This document shows, piece after piece, positions 1 to 8,297 of a stretch of 64,000 bases of DNA. The stretch comes from Providencia rettgeri (GTDB lineage Bacteria; Pseudomonadota; Gammaproteobacteria; Enterobacterales; Enterobacteriaceae), in assembly GCF_001874625.1 (NCBI RefSeq), contig NZ_CP017671.1:2170001-2234000 (forward strand), read 5' to 3'. Position numbers and translations under genes: made by a program. The stretch's first letter is position 1. Every line of letters starts with the position of its first letter. The notes under the pieces were generated by a model. That model worked only from the letters and a program-made list of their open reading frames with translations, was not told the origin of the DNA and searched no databases.

Positions 1-247
1 ACCAAAAAGGAATAAACACTACCTTTTTATAATAAAAAATTTATAAGTTATTTTATTGCTCGTTTGTGTCAACGATGTGTCTTTTTTTAGCAAAAATGGC
101 GATATTTTACTATTTATCATGGTCTATTTGTCTTCTATGGGTTTTTATTGTTCTGCGCTTTTGATTTCAAACATCGCCTTGAAATAATTGCAATACTTCA
201 TTTATTCGATTAAAAATAACATATTGTTAATAAAAGGGAGAAATTGC

Positions 248-1231
248 ATGGGGCTGATTTATGGTTCATTATTTCAAAACTCAAATCCTGTACATGCGTT
301 TCAGTTAAATGGGGACGGTGGGCTGCTGCCACTTGATGTTAATGCGAGTGCCAGTCAGCAATCGCCATTTTGGCTTCATTACGATTATAAAGACCCACAA
401 AGTTTTAATTGGATCCAACAATCGGGTTTATTTAATGACCAAGTAAAATCAGCGCTATCAGGTCATTCTGGTCGTTGGCGGTTGATCCGGGTTGGTGATG
501 GTATTTTATTAACACTGCAAACCTTAAATACTAATGTCGGTCAGCGCCCTGAGCAGTTAATTGCTTTTCGTGTATTCATTAACAACCGGATGATAATTTC
601 AAGCCGCCACCGAAAAGTTAATTCACTTGACCCTGTTATCGATGATTTAAAACAAAGCGTGGGCGCACAAAGTACGGGGGATTGGTTAGTTGAGGTTGCT
701 GATTCGATTACGGATGAAATAAGTGATTTTACTGACTCTCTGCATGAACGCCTAATTGATATGGAAGATTTTATATTAAATGGCCAAATTCCGGAAAGAG
801 GGGAGCTTGCTTTACTTCGCAAGCAGATTATTGTAGTTCGCCGTTACATGGCTCCTCAGCGGGATATGTTTTCACGTTTAACGACTGAAAAATTACTGTG
901 GTTAGATGATACCGACCGTCGTCGAATTCAAGAAATATCAGATAGATTAGGGCGCTGTATTGAAGATCTCGATGGTTTTATTGCTCGTACCGCGATTATT
1001 TCTGATGAGATAACTAATATGATGACAGAGATGATGAATCGTCGTATCTATACAATGTCATTAATGGCGATGATATTTTTACCCACTACTTTTTTGACAG
1101 GGTTGTTTGGTGTTAATTTAGGCGGGATACCAGGAAATGAGTTCCGTTTTGCTTTTAGCGCCTTTTGTGTTTTATTGGCGATCTTAATTGGAACGGTCTT
1201 ATGGTGGTTGAGAAAAAGCCGTTGGCTCTAA
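248..1231 (+). CDS. zntB: Zinc transporter ZntB (CorA family)
   Basis: A 327-residue protein, the usual ZntB length, from the CorA-type metal ion transporter family in the inner membrane; family members move Zn2+. A long cytoplasmic N-terminal domain is followed by two C-terminal membrane helices (about residues 268-290 and 300-322), with the family signature GVN just after the first helix (GLFGVNLGG). I chose the ATG at 248 over the upstream in-frame start at 188 because an AAAGGGAG ribosome site lies just before it and the protein then begins MGLIYGS as in ZntB relatives. The small RNA gene fnrS follows on the same strand, as it follows zntB in E. coli. Confidence 0.95.
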   Translation: MGLIYGSLFQNSNPVHAFQLNGDGGLLPLDVNASASQQSPFWLHYDYKDPQSFNWIQQSGLFNDQVKSALSGHSGRWRLIRVGDGILLTLQTLNTNVGQRPEQLIAFRVFINNRMIISSRHRKVNSLDPVIDDLKQSVGAQSTGDWLVEVADSITDEISDFTDSLHERLIDMEDFILNGQIPERGELALLRKQIIVVRRYMAPQRDMFSRLTTEKLLWLDDTDRRRIQEISDRLGRCIEDLDGFIARTAIISDEITNMMTEMMNRRIYTMSLMAMIFLPTTFLTGLFGVNLGGIPGNEFRFAFSAFCVLLAILIGTVLWWLRKSRWL

Positions 1232-1265
1232 AATTGATGACTTATTATTTATAACCCAACCTAGT

Positions 1266-1279
1266 TTGAGATAAATCAA
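1266..1279 (+). promoter_or_regulatory. FNR binding site of fnrS
   Basis: TTGAG-ATAA-ATCAA matches the FNR consensus TTGAT-N4-ATCAA at 9 of 10 positions. Its centre (1272.5) is about 42 bases upstream of the predicted FnrS start at 1314/1315, the class II activator spacing. A -10-like TATAAG lies at 1305-1310. Confidence 0.88.
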
Positions 1280-1314
1280 TAAAACCAATGGGGTTTTAGG
1301 GCAGTATAAGTCCT

Positions 1315-1438
1315 GCAGGTGAATGCAACGTTGAGCGATGAACGTTGTGCTCCATAATTGTAGTTTTTCTCATATTGAGTTCTTATACAGAATAATTGAC
1401 CACTGTAATGCCGATGTTGATTACATCGGCTTTTTTTT
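1315..1438 (+). ncRNA. fnrS: FnrS, FNR-induced small RNA
   Basis: The 5' segment starting GCAGGTGAATGCAACGTT, the following GCGATG and GCTCCATA segments, and a terminal GC-rich hairpin with U8 match my recollection of E. coli FnrS. The locus is also conserved, directly downstream of zntB. FnrS is an Hfq-dependent RNA made under anaerobiosis that represses mRNAs for aerobic enzymes. The upstream FNR box and -10 element support the 5' end; the 3' end is the terminator at 1410-1438. The length of about 124 nt agrees with the known RNA. Confidence 0.9.
1410..1438 (+). terminator. Rho-independent terminator of fnrS
   Basis: An 8-bp stem GCCGATGT/ACATCGGC (1410-1417 and 1423-1430) with a 5-base loop is followed by eight T. 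Confidence 0.9.
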
Positions 1439-1452
1439 GCTTAAAATCCGAC

Positions 1453-1480
1453 AAAAAATAACCTCCGTTATGGAGGCTAT
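1453..1480 (-). terminator. Probable terminator of ttcA
   Basis: On the minus strand CCTCC-ATAAC-GGAGG is followed by TTATTTTTT, just past the ttcA stop. The stem is short (5 bp) but the U tract is good. Confidence 0.55.
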
Positions 1481-1487
1481 AGGTTAA

Positions 1488-2402
1488 TTATTTCACTTCT
1501 ACGATATCAAGACGTTGTGTAATAAAATCTGGGGTATCATCTTCATCAGTAAAAGCTTGTAGTGGGATTTCTTCTCGATCAAATGCTAAATCTCCACCAT
1601 CGATGATGTCATCGCCGTGAGAAATATTTTTGAAATCAAAAAGCTCGGTATCACATAAATGAGATGGAACAACATTTTGGGTGGCACGGAACATGGTTTC
1701 AATTCTACCAGGGTAGCGTTTATCCCAATCACGTAACATTTCTTTGATCACTTGCCGTTGCAGGTTTGGCTGTGAACCGCAAAGGTTACAAGGAATGATG
1801 GGGAATTGTTTAGCTTGTGCGAAACGCTCAATGTCTTTTTCACGGCAATAAGCCAGAGGGCGAATAACGATATGTTTTCCGTCATCGCTCATTAGTTTAG
1901 GTGGCATACCCTTTAATTTACCACCGTAAAACATATTTAAGAACATGGTTTGCAAAATATCATCACGATGATGACCAAGCGCTATTTTTGTCGCGCCTAA
2001 TTCTGTGGCTGTGCGGTATAAGATCCCACGACGTAAACGGGAGCATAGGGAGCAGGTTGTTTTGCCTTCCGGAATTTTTTCTTTAACAATGCCATAGGTA
2101 TTTTCTTCAACAATTTTGTATTCAACGCCAAGGTTGTCAAGATAGGCGGGTAAAATATGTTCAGGAAAACCCGGTTGCTTTTGGTCTAAGTTTACAGCCA
2201 CCAATGAAAATTGGATTGGTGCACTTTTTTGCAAGCTTTGTAGAATGGAAAGTAAGGTATAACTGTCCTTGCCACCGGATAAACAAACCATTATCCGGTC
2301 ACCATCTTCAATCATATTGAAATCAGCGATCGCTTGGCCGACATCACGGCGGATCCTTTTTTGCAGCTTGTTTAAGTTGTATTGTTCTTTATTGTTTGTC
2401 AT
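1488..2402 (-). CDS. ttcA: tRNA 2-thiocytidine biosynthesis protein TtcA
   Basis: TtcA thiolates cytidine 32 of certain tRNAs using ATP and an iron-sulfur cluster. The PP-loop ATP-binding motif SGGKDS is at residues 42-47. The cluster-binding cysteines are visible as CSLC (C117, C120) and a later CNLCG (C205, C208). The length of 304 residues is close to the E. coli enzyme (311). The gene is monocistronic here and convergent with fnrS/zntB. The start ATG at 2402 gives the expected N-terminus. Confidence 0.95.
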   Translation of the reverse strand: MTNNKEQYNLNKLQKRIRRDVGQAIADFNMIEDGDRIMVCLSGGKDSYTLLSILQSLQKSAPIQFSLVAVNLDQKQPGFPEHILPAYLDNLGVEYKIVEENTYGIVKEKIPEGKTTCSLCSRLRRGILYRTATELGATKIALGHHRDDILQTMFLNMFYGGKLKGMPPKLMSDDGKHIVIRPLAYCREKDIERFAQAKQFPIIPCNLCGSQPNLQRQVIKEMLRDWDKRYPGRIETMFRATQNVVPSHLCDTELFDFKNISHGDDIIDGGDLAFDREEIPLQAFTDEDDTPDFITQRLDIVEVK

Positions 2403-3280
2403 TCTAAATTGTTCTTCATTGTTGCTGGTTGTTACGCAATTAGCTGTAAATTAATTGTTTTTTAGCTTTGTGATGTTCATGGTTGGGTGTCACTTTTCGG
2501 TTATTTTTGCCTGAAAAAATCAAAAAAACCAAGTCCCAAGATTAGAAATAAATAGCTAACAGACACAAAACTAAAAAACATTCCTAGCATAGAAATTTCT
2601 TAGCCTGTAATGATAGCAGATGGTTGGGGGCTTTCGATACTAATTAGTAAAAAAGCTTTATTATGTGTCTTGCTTCTTGACTAGTATGATAGTTTGGCAA
2701 GCAACTTGAGGAGGTACATTAACTTGAAAAATAATGGGTAAGCTCTAATTGATGAGTCGAAGTCCAATCTAAAATGGTAGAGCTAAAAATGTAGGGTTAA
2801 TACTATCGTACAGCTAGTTAACTTTGTTTAATTTTTTGAGTTCATTATATTAAACGAGCGATTTTTTCTAAAAATATTTGAGTTATGTAAAAATAGTCCA
2901 AATTAGCTTATATTAGATTTGAGTTATTAAATATACCGCTATTAATATTTCTATTTTTATAGAGGGGTGACAAAAAATGCCCTATAGTTTTAATTAACAA
3001 CGCGTGATTAATATTATGATTTTAATTTAGTTATTAATTTTGTTTTTTATAAAGTTACCGTTATATTTGTAAATATAATGAGTAATAGTGTAAGTTGATG
3101 ATTGTTGTTGGATTTATTTTTTTGTTAACTATCAATTAGTTATGGTGTTTTTTTGGTAAATAAAAAGTTGATAAACCTAATTTTAATATTGATACTTTAA
3201 TCTATTTACTTGAAAGTTTCGACTTATATATTATATTTAATATATGTAGGCGTTGTTATTAACTGAATTAGGAGATAGAT
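2403..3280. other. 878-bp AT-rich intergenic region, no gene recognised
   Basis: No ORF with convincing coding character is visible. A strong ribosome-site-like GAGGAGG at 2709-2715 precedes only a few codons before a stop. The region is very AT-rich, especially 2820-3250. It presumably holds the divergent promoters of ttcA and the lipoprotein gene at 3281; an untested small RNA cannot be excluded. Confidence 0.6.
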
Positions 3281-3517
3281 ATGAAAATTAAAAAGTTATT
3301 TGCCATTTTTATATTCGCCTCTATATCAGCGATGGGTATCGCAGGGTGTTCATCAAATCAAAAAATAGAGACTGTTGACGGCCGGGCTATTATTTCAGAT
3401 GGAAAACCTGAAGTGGATAGCGAAACAGGACTGGTTTCCTATAAAAATGCTGAAACGGGTGAGATTGAGCAGATAAACAGAGACCAAATAAAAAATATGA
3501 ATGAGTTACAAAATTAA
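3281..3517 (+). CDS. YgdI/YgdR-family small lipoprotein
   Basis: A 78-residue lipoprotein with an N-terminal signal peptide and the lipobox IAGC (cysteine at residue 23). The mature part carries the YgdI/YgdR (DUF903) pattern: DGRAIISDGKPEVDSETG, a YK.AETG segment, and the QINR.Q ending. E. coli YgdI and YgdR are the models; their function is unknown, and an SH3-like fold has been described for the family. A GGAGA ribosome site precedes the ATG. The gene stands alone and ends in a terminator at 3592. Confidence 0.88.
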   Translation: MKIKKLFAIFIFASISAMGIAGCSSNQKIETVDGRAIISDGKPEVDSETGLVSYKNAETGEIEQINRDQIKNMNELQN

Positions 3518-3591
3518 TTAAGTTCATATATTGTTTTGGTGTTAATTTAATCGCATTCATCGATGTACTTTAGCTAGGTCATTGATGTGAT

Positions 3592-3622
3592 AAAAAACCT
3601 CTTTATGTAGAGGTTTTTTATT
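3592..3622 (+). terminator. Rho-independent terminator
   Basis: AAAAAACCTCT/AGAGGTTTTTT stem (3592-3602 and 3609-3619) with a 6-base loop and T tract, downstream of the lipoprotein gene. The flanking A and T runs would let it work in both directions. Confidence 0.85.
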
Positions 3623-3799
3623 TGTTCGGATAGGTAATTGAAACCTCCAAAGTACAATAATGTCGCTAGAAGGGATATGATGGTACAACTAAGATAGAAG
3701 TTGGTGTGGTTAAGTAAAAATGGAATAGAAAAATTTATAGTTTTTATCTGATTGAATACTAATAAACAAGTGATTAACCTAGATAAAAATGGAGGAAAC

Positions 3800-3940
3800 A
3801 TGCCTACAATAAACCCGATGGAGTTGATTTCATATACTATAGCAAATACCATAAAAATGGTGGTCACCCCAGTAGAATATATCGTTCAAAGTGGGGCTAT
3901 AGGTGATGTGGTATTTATCAGTTGGCTATTTATAGGGTAA
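3800..3940 (+). CDS. Possible 46-residue hydrophobic small protein
   Basis: I do not recognise this protein. An ideal ribosome site (GGAGG at 3791-3795) lies 4 bases before the ATG at 3800, much stronger than for the upstream in-frame start at 3752. The peptide begins MPTINPMELISYT and is mainly hydrophobic, with two short apolar stretches (about residues 8-28 and 32-46), so it could be a small membrane or membrane-active peptide. It lies between a terminator and convergent catA. The main support is the ribosome site; there is no family evidence. Confidence 0.42.
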   Translation: MPTINPMELISYTIANTIKMVVTPVEYIVQSGAIGDVVFISWLFIG

Positions 3941-3985
3941 AAATTCTGCACCATATTAATAGTTATCGCCTGTGTTTATCTGGAA

Positions 3986-4009
3986 AGAAGGAAGGTTTAA
4001 CTTCCTTCT
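3986..4009. terminator. Stem-loop downstream of catA
   Basis: Perfect 9-bp inverted repeat AGAAGGAAG/CTTCCTTCT with a 6-base loop, 17 bp beyond the catA stop. The U tract is short on both strands, so the terminator call is tentative. Confidence 0.4.
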
Positions 4010-4025
4010 GACTGGTTAAATAGAA

Positions 4026-4667
4026 CTAAATAGTGAATTCATCACACAGTTTTTGTAATCTCATGAGAAACCTACCAACATGAAAACCATCACAGACAGC
4101 ATGATGTACTTGTACTGCTAGTGGAAGTAATAATGTATCGTTCTCACTGTAAAATTTCCCTATAGTAAAAATTGGGGCGAAATTTTTTGTTATATCAGAG
4201 ATATTCAAATTAAAGCTATCAAATTCTACCCATGGCAAAGATGATATATAAAAGAGATTGTCAGCTTGTATTGGCTGAGGAGATAATTTGGGGTTATCTT
4301 TGTACAATATCAACTGTTGATGATAATTCTCCATAAATTGGCAAATATCATCAGAATACTCGCACCATAAAGCAGAAAATGTTTCAGTTTCTTGGTGGAA
4401 AATTGTAAAGCTTGGGTTAATTTTATCCCATAAAATAAGCTCACCATTTTTTTTGGCTAATTTAAACTCATCATAGGTATTTGCCACTTGTGATAGCAAA
4501 TAAATAATAATTGGGTAAAAACTATAATTTGTTGAATCTATTTGCTTTTTTAAATTGGTGATATTTATCTTCGTTGTTAAACTAAAACCACAGTTTATAA
4601 GTTGGTCGTATACATGGAAGTGCTCTTTACGTTGCCATGTATCAACGTTAAATTTTATGTAATTCAC
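4026..4667 (-). CDS. catA: Type A chloramphenicol O-acetyltransferase
   Basis: A cytoplasmic trimeric enzyme that inactivates chloramphenicol by acetyl-CoA-dependent O-acetylation. The 213-residue length is typical. The signature HHAVCDGFH is at residues 188-196; by alignment with CatIII, H189 is the catalytic histidine, D193 the structural aspartate, and S151 (in WVEFDSFNLN) the equivalent of Ser148. The N-terminus (MNYIKF.VDTW.RKEHF) also fits the family. The start is GTG, with GAAGGG 7 bases upstream. That ribosome site is buried in a 12-bp hairpin preceded by a 10-codon leader ORF, so expression is probably controlled by translational attenuation. It appears to be a resident chromosomal gene: no mobile element is near. 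Confidence 0.94.
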   Translation of the reverse strand: MNYIKFNVDTWQRKEHFHVYDQLINCGFSLTTKINITNLKKQIDSTNYSFYPIIIYLLSQVANTYDEFKLAKKNGELILWDKINPSFTIFHQETETFSALWCEYSDDICQFMENYHQQLILYKDNPKLSPQPIQADNLFYISSLPWVEFDSFNLNISDITKNFAPIFTIGKFYSENDTLLLPLAVQVHHAVCDGFHVGRFLMRLQKLCDEFTI

Positions 4668-4674
4668 TTTTAAA

Positions 4675-4712
4675 CCCTTCTAATAATAAATGGAAATTTT
4701 TTATTAGAAGGG
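4675..4712 (-). promoter_or_regulatory. Hairpin sequestering the catA ribosome binding site
   Basis: In the mRNA, CCCTTCTAATAA (from 4712 to 4701) pairs perfectly with TTATTAGAAGGG (4686 to 4675) across a 14-base loop. The 3' arm contains the catA Shine-Dalgarno GAAGGG. The 5' arm contains the last two codons and stop of the leader ORF. There is no U tract, so this is not a terminator. Confidence 0.85.
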
Positions 4713-4736
4713 GAGTTTTTCTGCTTTTGGTAACAT
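4704..4736 (-). CDS. Leader peptide of catA (10 codons)
   Basis: The ORF encodes MLPKAEKLPF and stops with TAA at 4706-4704, inside the 5' arm of the catA hairpin. A strong ribosome site AGGGGG (4750-4745) lies 8 bases upstream of the ATG. By analogy with inducible cat and cmlA genes, a ribosome stalled here by chloramphenicol would open the hairpin and expose the catA ribosome site. Ala5 is notable because chloramphenicol preferentially arrests ribosomes when Ala, Ser or Thr is the penultimate residue of the nascent chain. The ribosome would then sit with codon 6 in the P site and cover the CCC TTC codons. Too short for standard annotation. Confidence 0.75.
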   Translation of the reverse strand: MLPKAEKLPF

Positions 4737-4860
4737 TATGATAGCCCCCTGTATAATGGTTATAATAGATTAATATTTTACTGAATAGTTACATCTTGTC
4801 GAGTTAAATGTGACATAATCTAAATAAGAGCGTCCTTAGTGTACAGTCATAAAGGTAATA

Positions 4861-5118
4861 CTATAATTTAGAAGATGGTTCTGCATCAATATAAATATCA
4901 AACAGCACCTTAAGATCAACCTTGAATATCTTAGAAAGTAATACAAGGTGGTCTATAAATATAGATAGGGAACCATCCTCATATTTTATATAGACGCGTT
5001 CAGAAACAGAAATCAGTTCTGCTACTTGCTTTGTCGTTAATTGACTTTCTAGACGTTTTTCCTTAATAAAATTACCTAATACGATGTTACCAACTTTGTT
5101 TTTCTTCATAATAGCCAT
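4861..5118 (-). CDS. XRE-family helix-turn-helix regulator
   Basis: An 85-residue DNA-binding protein with a single Cro/CI-type HTH domain (about residues 15-72): LGNFIKEKRLESQLTTKQVAELI is followed by SVSERVYIKYEDG, the usual helix 2-helix 3 and contact pattern, then a LLSKIFKVDLKVLFD tail typical of XRE domains. It lies upstream of the catA leader on the same strand, 125 bp away. Whether it regulates catA or itself is unknown. The ribosome site is weak; a second in-frame ATG lies at 5109. Confidence 0.8.
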   Translation of the reverse strand: MAIMKKNKVGNIVLGNFIKEKRLESQLTTKQVAELISVSERVYIKYEDGSLSIFIDHLVLLSKIFKVDLKVLFDIYIDAEPSSKL

Positions 5119-5425
5119 TTTTTCAGTGAGTTTTTTAGTGATTATCGTAGATGAAAATTAATATTCAATGGGTAATAATCTGTAAAATGAAAGATTAAAG
5201 TTATTAATAAGCAATGTTAATTTAAACTAATTTAATTTGAATAGTTTGGCTATCAAAATTTAATGACATTTTATATGTGCTATATGTTTGAAATTAGTAG
5301 GATGTATCATGATGAATGATAAATTATGCTTATTACACTAATAAGTATGCTGAATAGATTAGATTTAATTAGTAGATACTACCTTCTAATGGTATTAAAG
5401 GCAGTATCTATTGTTACCCTGATAA
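5119..5425. other. 307-bp intergenic region
   Basis: Very AT-rich. A near-perfect inverted repeat at 5374-5409 (AGATACTACCTT with AAGGCAGTATCT) sits just beyond the racemase stop and may be its transcript end, but it lacks a U tract. No gene is seen. Confidence 0.5.
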
Positions 5426-6121
5426 TCAAATAGATAATGCGATTTCCACCGCTTTTTGAGCATGGATAGCTGTCGTATCAAATACTTTGGCTGTGGTATC
5501 TTTTTCATTAACTAATAATGTAATTTCAGTACATCCGAAAATAATCCCTTCGGCTCCTTGTTGTACTAATGATGACATAACCCGTTGGTATTCTTTTTTT
5601 GATGCTTGGTTTATTTTCCCTAAACAAAGCTCATTATAAATAATCTCATGAATAATTTTTCTATCATTAAGATTAGGTGTTAATACGTCTAAATTAAATT
5701 TATTTGTTAGCCTATCTTTATAGAAAGGTTGCTCCATAGTAAACGAAGTTCCCAGTAACCCTATTTTTTTTAAACCATATTGTACTATCCGCTCACCTGT
5801 TGCATCAGCAATATGTAGTAGAGGGAGGTTAGTTTCCATTTCAATTGCCGTGGCAACTTTATGCATTGTATTCGTACATAGAACAAGGAAATCAGCGCCT
5901 GCAAGCTTTAAACGATTCCCTGCCTCAGCTAAGCATTGAGCTGCCAAATCCCATTGACCATTGGCTTGGTAGTGTTCTATCTCGGCGAAATCTACACTAT
6001 ATAAAATAATTTTTGCAGAATGTAAGCCACCTAAATGTTGTTTAATGCCTTCATTAAGTTGTTGATAATAAAGCAGAGTAGATTCCCAGCTCATACCACC
6101 AATAAGTCCAATTGTTTTCAT
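5426..6121 (-). CDS. Aspartate/glutamate racemase family protein (YgeA/RacD-like)
   Basis: A PLP-independent amino-acid racemase of the Asp/Glu/hydantoin racemase superfamily, which uses two cysteines as acid and base. The N-terminus MKTIGLIGGMSWESTLLYY is the classic family start. The two catalytic cysteines are visible in LVLCTNTMHK (about residue 83) and IIFGCTEITLL (about residue 196). The length of 231 residues matches E. coli YgeA, a broad-specificity racemase. It stands alone on the minus strand. Substrate specificity (Asp, Glu, or broad) cannot be read from the sequence. Confidence 0.88.
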   Translation of the reverse strand: MKTIGLIGGMSWESTLLYYQQLNEGIKQHLGGLHSAKIILYSVDFAEIEHYQANGQWDLAAQCLAEAGNRLKLAGADFLVLCTNTMHKVATAIEMETNLPLLHIADATGERIVQYGLKKIGLLGTSFTMEQPFYKDRLTNKFNLDVLTPNLNDRKIIHEIIYNELCLGKINQASKKEYQRVMSSLVQQGAEGIIFGCTEITLLVNEKDTTAKVFDTTAIHAQKAVEIALSI

Positions 6122-6465
6122 TGTGGGGCTCCGTATAACTGACAGTTTTAGTTTTGACTATACTAATATTTTATCGATAATCACAATGCGATAGCATTAT
6201 AAAGATGACTGTTTTTTACTTATATAAAAATATGCATGGTCTTAAACCTAAGTTTAATCTGTTTTTATATTTGGCTTATGTATGGTATTAATTTCATTTA
6301 AACATTACTTATTGCATGGTCTTTGGCTGTTGATGTAATAAAAATCAAATAAAATGAGCTAAGTTAACAATATTTACGTTTTAAAGATGGATTTTAAATG
6401 ATATACAGTTATTATCATAAATGAAATCACATGCATAATATTGGTAAGGTAATGGCGACCATCAA
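6122..6465. other. 344-bp intergenic region, no gene seen
   Basis: Divergent upstream region between the racemase gene and the gene at 6466. AT-rich, with no convincing ORF or hairpin. Confidence 0.55.
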
Positions 6466-6885
6466 ATGAATTTTTTTAAAATAATCATTGCGATACTTAT
6501 TTTTGGTGCTGCTTTTCTATTAGGGGCACTATATATGAAGCCAACCCAATTAAGTTTAGTTGAGCAAGTCAAAAAGAATGTTAATGATGTTTTGGCATAC
6601 CCGCAAGCCGCTGAGTTTAGAAATATAGAATATCACTTCGCTCGTTATACTGCCGATAAAGGTAAGGTTGGTTATGTATGTGGGGAAGTTTATCGGTATA
6701 AAAATGATAAGCCTGACGGATTTAAACGTTTTATCGTTAAAGCGTATACGAATGATGAAGGTCGAATGGATATTTCCATTCCATTTGTTGATGGCGGTCA
6801 TGAAATACTGTTGCCAGAACAGGTCAACCAAATTTGGCATGACAAATGTTCTAGCCCAGCATCTCCGTTAGAGTCGTTATCGTAG
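6466..6885 (+). CDS. Hypothetical membrane-anchored protein
   Basis: A 139-residue protein of no family I recognise. An N-terminal hydrophobic segment (about residues 4-24) is a signal anchor or uncleaved signal. A probable periplasmic domain follows, with a stretch of the form VNDVLAYPQAAEFRNIEY and a GKVGYVCGEV strand, resembling many small periplasmic proteins whose conserved cysteine follows a GxV.G pattern. A second cysteine (C128) could pair with it. It is monocistronic between two minus-strand genes. Confidence 0.72.
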   Translation: MNFFKIIIAILIFGAAFLLGALYMKPTQLSLVEQVKKNVNDVLAYPQAAEFRNIEYHFARYTADKGKVGYVCGEVYRYKNDKPDGFKRFIVKAYTNDEGRMDISIPFVDGGHEILLPEQVNQIWHDKCSSPASPLESLS

Positions 6886-6928
6886 CTATTTGTATTTATT
6901 GCTGTCAGTAGCTTGTTATAAGGCAATG

Positions 6929-7573
6929 CTAGGCGGTGTTTGGGTCGATACATTTTAATGCTGCTGGGCGGTTTATCATCCTATGATAATAATCGATTAA
7001 AAATGGAGTGTTCGGCCGATTTAAAGGTGTTAGTAGCCAACGCTGAATAGACAGTGTTACAACAATATCTGCCAGGGTAAAATACTCCCCGCATAGGTAG
7101 TCGTAGTGGTTTTTTGTGGTCTTATTTTGTGCTAAAACAGAATCCAGTATTAGCATCTTTTCGTTCCATAAAACAATACTGGATTCTACTAGCTCATAGT
7201 GTTGTAAATAGAAGGGGTCTCTTCTAATTAGGGCCATGAAAGCGGCTCGCCAAGCAGGGTTTAGTTCAGCGCTTTGCCAATCCATCCATTTTTCAACTTC
7301 GGCTCTAGCAAGAGGGTCTGTTGGTAATATATTTTCATGTTGGGTTGTTGCTGCTAAATAGCGACATATTGTATTGCTTTCCCATAATGCTCCTTGGTCA
7401 TGAATTAATACTGGAATGAGTGCATTAGGGTTTAGTTTTAAGTAGTTTAGTTGTTTTAGAGATTCTGTATTTCCCCATTGGTCTTCATGAATAAATTCAA
7501 GGTTCAGTTCGTGTGCTGTCCATAACACTTTACGAACATTAATTGAGGATGTTCGACCTAATATCTTTAACAT
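6929..7573 (-). CDS. Glutathione S-transferase family protein (GstB-like)
   Basis: A 214-residue cytosolic GST. The N-terminal thioredoxin-like domain (residues 1-80) starts MLKILGRTSSINVRKVLW, with SSIN in the glutathione-activating position, and contains the glutathione-binding pattern NALIPVL followed by LWESNTICRYLA. The all-alpha C-terminal domain includes AEVEKWMDWQ and GEYFTLADI. These features match E. coli GstB most closely. I chose the ATG at 7573 rather than 7606 because AAGGGG lies 9 bases upstream and the protein then begins at the family start. Substrate unknown. Confidence 0.87.
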   Translation of the reverse strand: MLKILGRTSSINVRKVLWTAHELNLEFIHEDQWGNTESLKQLNYLKLNPNALIPVLIHDQGALWESNTICRYLAATTQHENILPTDPLARAEVEKWMDWQSAELNPAWRAAFMALIRRDPFYLQHYELVESSIVLWNEKMLILDSVLAQNKTTKNHYDYLCGEYFTLADIVVTLSIQRWLLTPLNRPNTPFLIDYYHRMINRPAALKCIDPNTA

Positions 7574-7879
7574 TTTATCTAGCCCCTTAAAAATAATAAT
7601 ATTCAAATAACATAGATAGTTATGTTATGCAATTGTATTTTTATAGTTATTGCGATAACCCCACCTACGGTGATTGAAATAAAACCCAGTTGTAGTTACG
7701 GGTGTAAACTAATAAGAATAACTGGATTATATATATTTATATTAATGGTATACTAATTGAGTTGTAGTTGGTTTTGTTATTGATACAAAACAAAAAAAAC
7801 CTTTGTGGTCAACGATGACTATATTTGTTGATATTCATTTTTTTAATGAATTTTAATTTAGTAGTTTAAGGAGTCGATA

Positions 7880-8068
7880 ATGGTTAGTAATAATAGCGCA
7901 CGTCGTTTATTAGGTATGCCTTACAAATTGAGCCGTTCTAAGAAGAATATTCGAGTGTCTATTGGTTCTAAAGATAATATTGCTGTAGCAGTCCAAAAAA
8001 ACAAAGCAACAGAAAAGAAAACATATCATTCAATTACCGTTTTTTACCCTGAATATGTAGTCGGTTAA
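7880..8068 (+). CDS. Small basic protein of unknown function
   Basis: A 62-residue protein with a good ribosome site (AAGGAG 7 bases before the ATG). It is rich in Lys, Arg, Ser and Asn with no membrane segment, starts MVSNNSARRLLGMPYKLSR and ends YHSITVFYPEYVVG. I do not recognise the family. It is monocistronic and ends in a strong stem-loop. Codon use looks like that of its neighbours. The clear ribosome site and following hairpin argue that it is real. Confidence 0.6.
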   Translation: MVSNNSARRLLGMPYKLSRSKKNIRVSIGSKDNIAVAVQKNKATEKKTYHSITVFYPEYVVG

Positions 8069-8077
8069 TTATTATTT

Positions 8078-8107
8078 TTAACCCTCTAGTACCCTCTAGG
8101 GGGTTAA
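8078..8107 (+). terminator. Stem-loop after the 62-residue gene
   Basis: TTAACCCTCTAG (8078-8089) pairs with CTAGGGGGTTAA (8096-8107), 12 bp with one G-U, loop of 6. The U tract is on the 5' side only, so termination efficiency is uncertain. Confidence 0.5.
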
Positions 8108-8297
8108 AATAACACTCTTCACTTAGTTTTTAATAAAAAACTCATTTCTTATCCTATTTTTAATACGAAATAAATTAATCATATTTAGCTGAATATAATT
8201 TTTTATAACAATAATTGTAGTCAGAAATATAATTAAACGTTAAGATTCCATCCATTGTATAAAATGAAAAATAATGATTACGATTAGGCGCTTTTGG

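Noticed and set aside
2700-2760. GAGGAGG ribosome-like site in the ttcA-lipoprotein gap
   Set aside because: The only frames after it are five codons or fewer, and no hairpin or leader logic connects it to a gene.
3574-3867. 97-codon minus-strand ORF
   Set aside because: It starts at a GTG without a ribosome site and its 3' end is encoded by the terminator at 3592-3622. It is opposite the better-supported small ORF at 3800.
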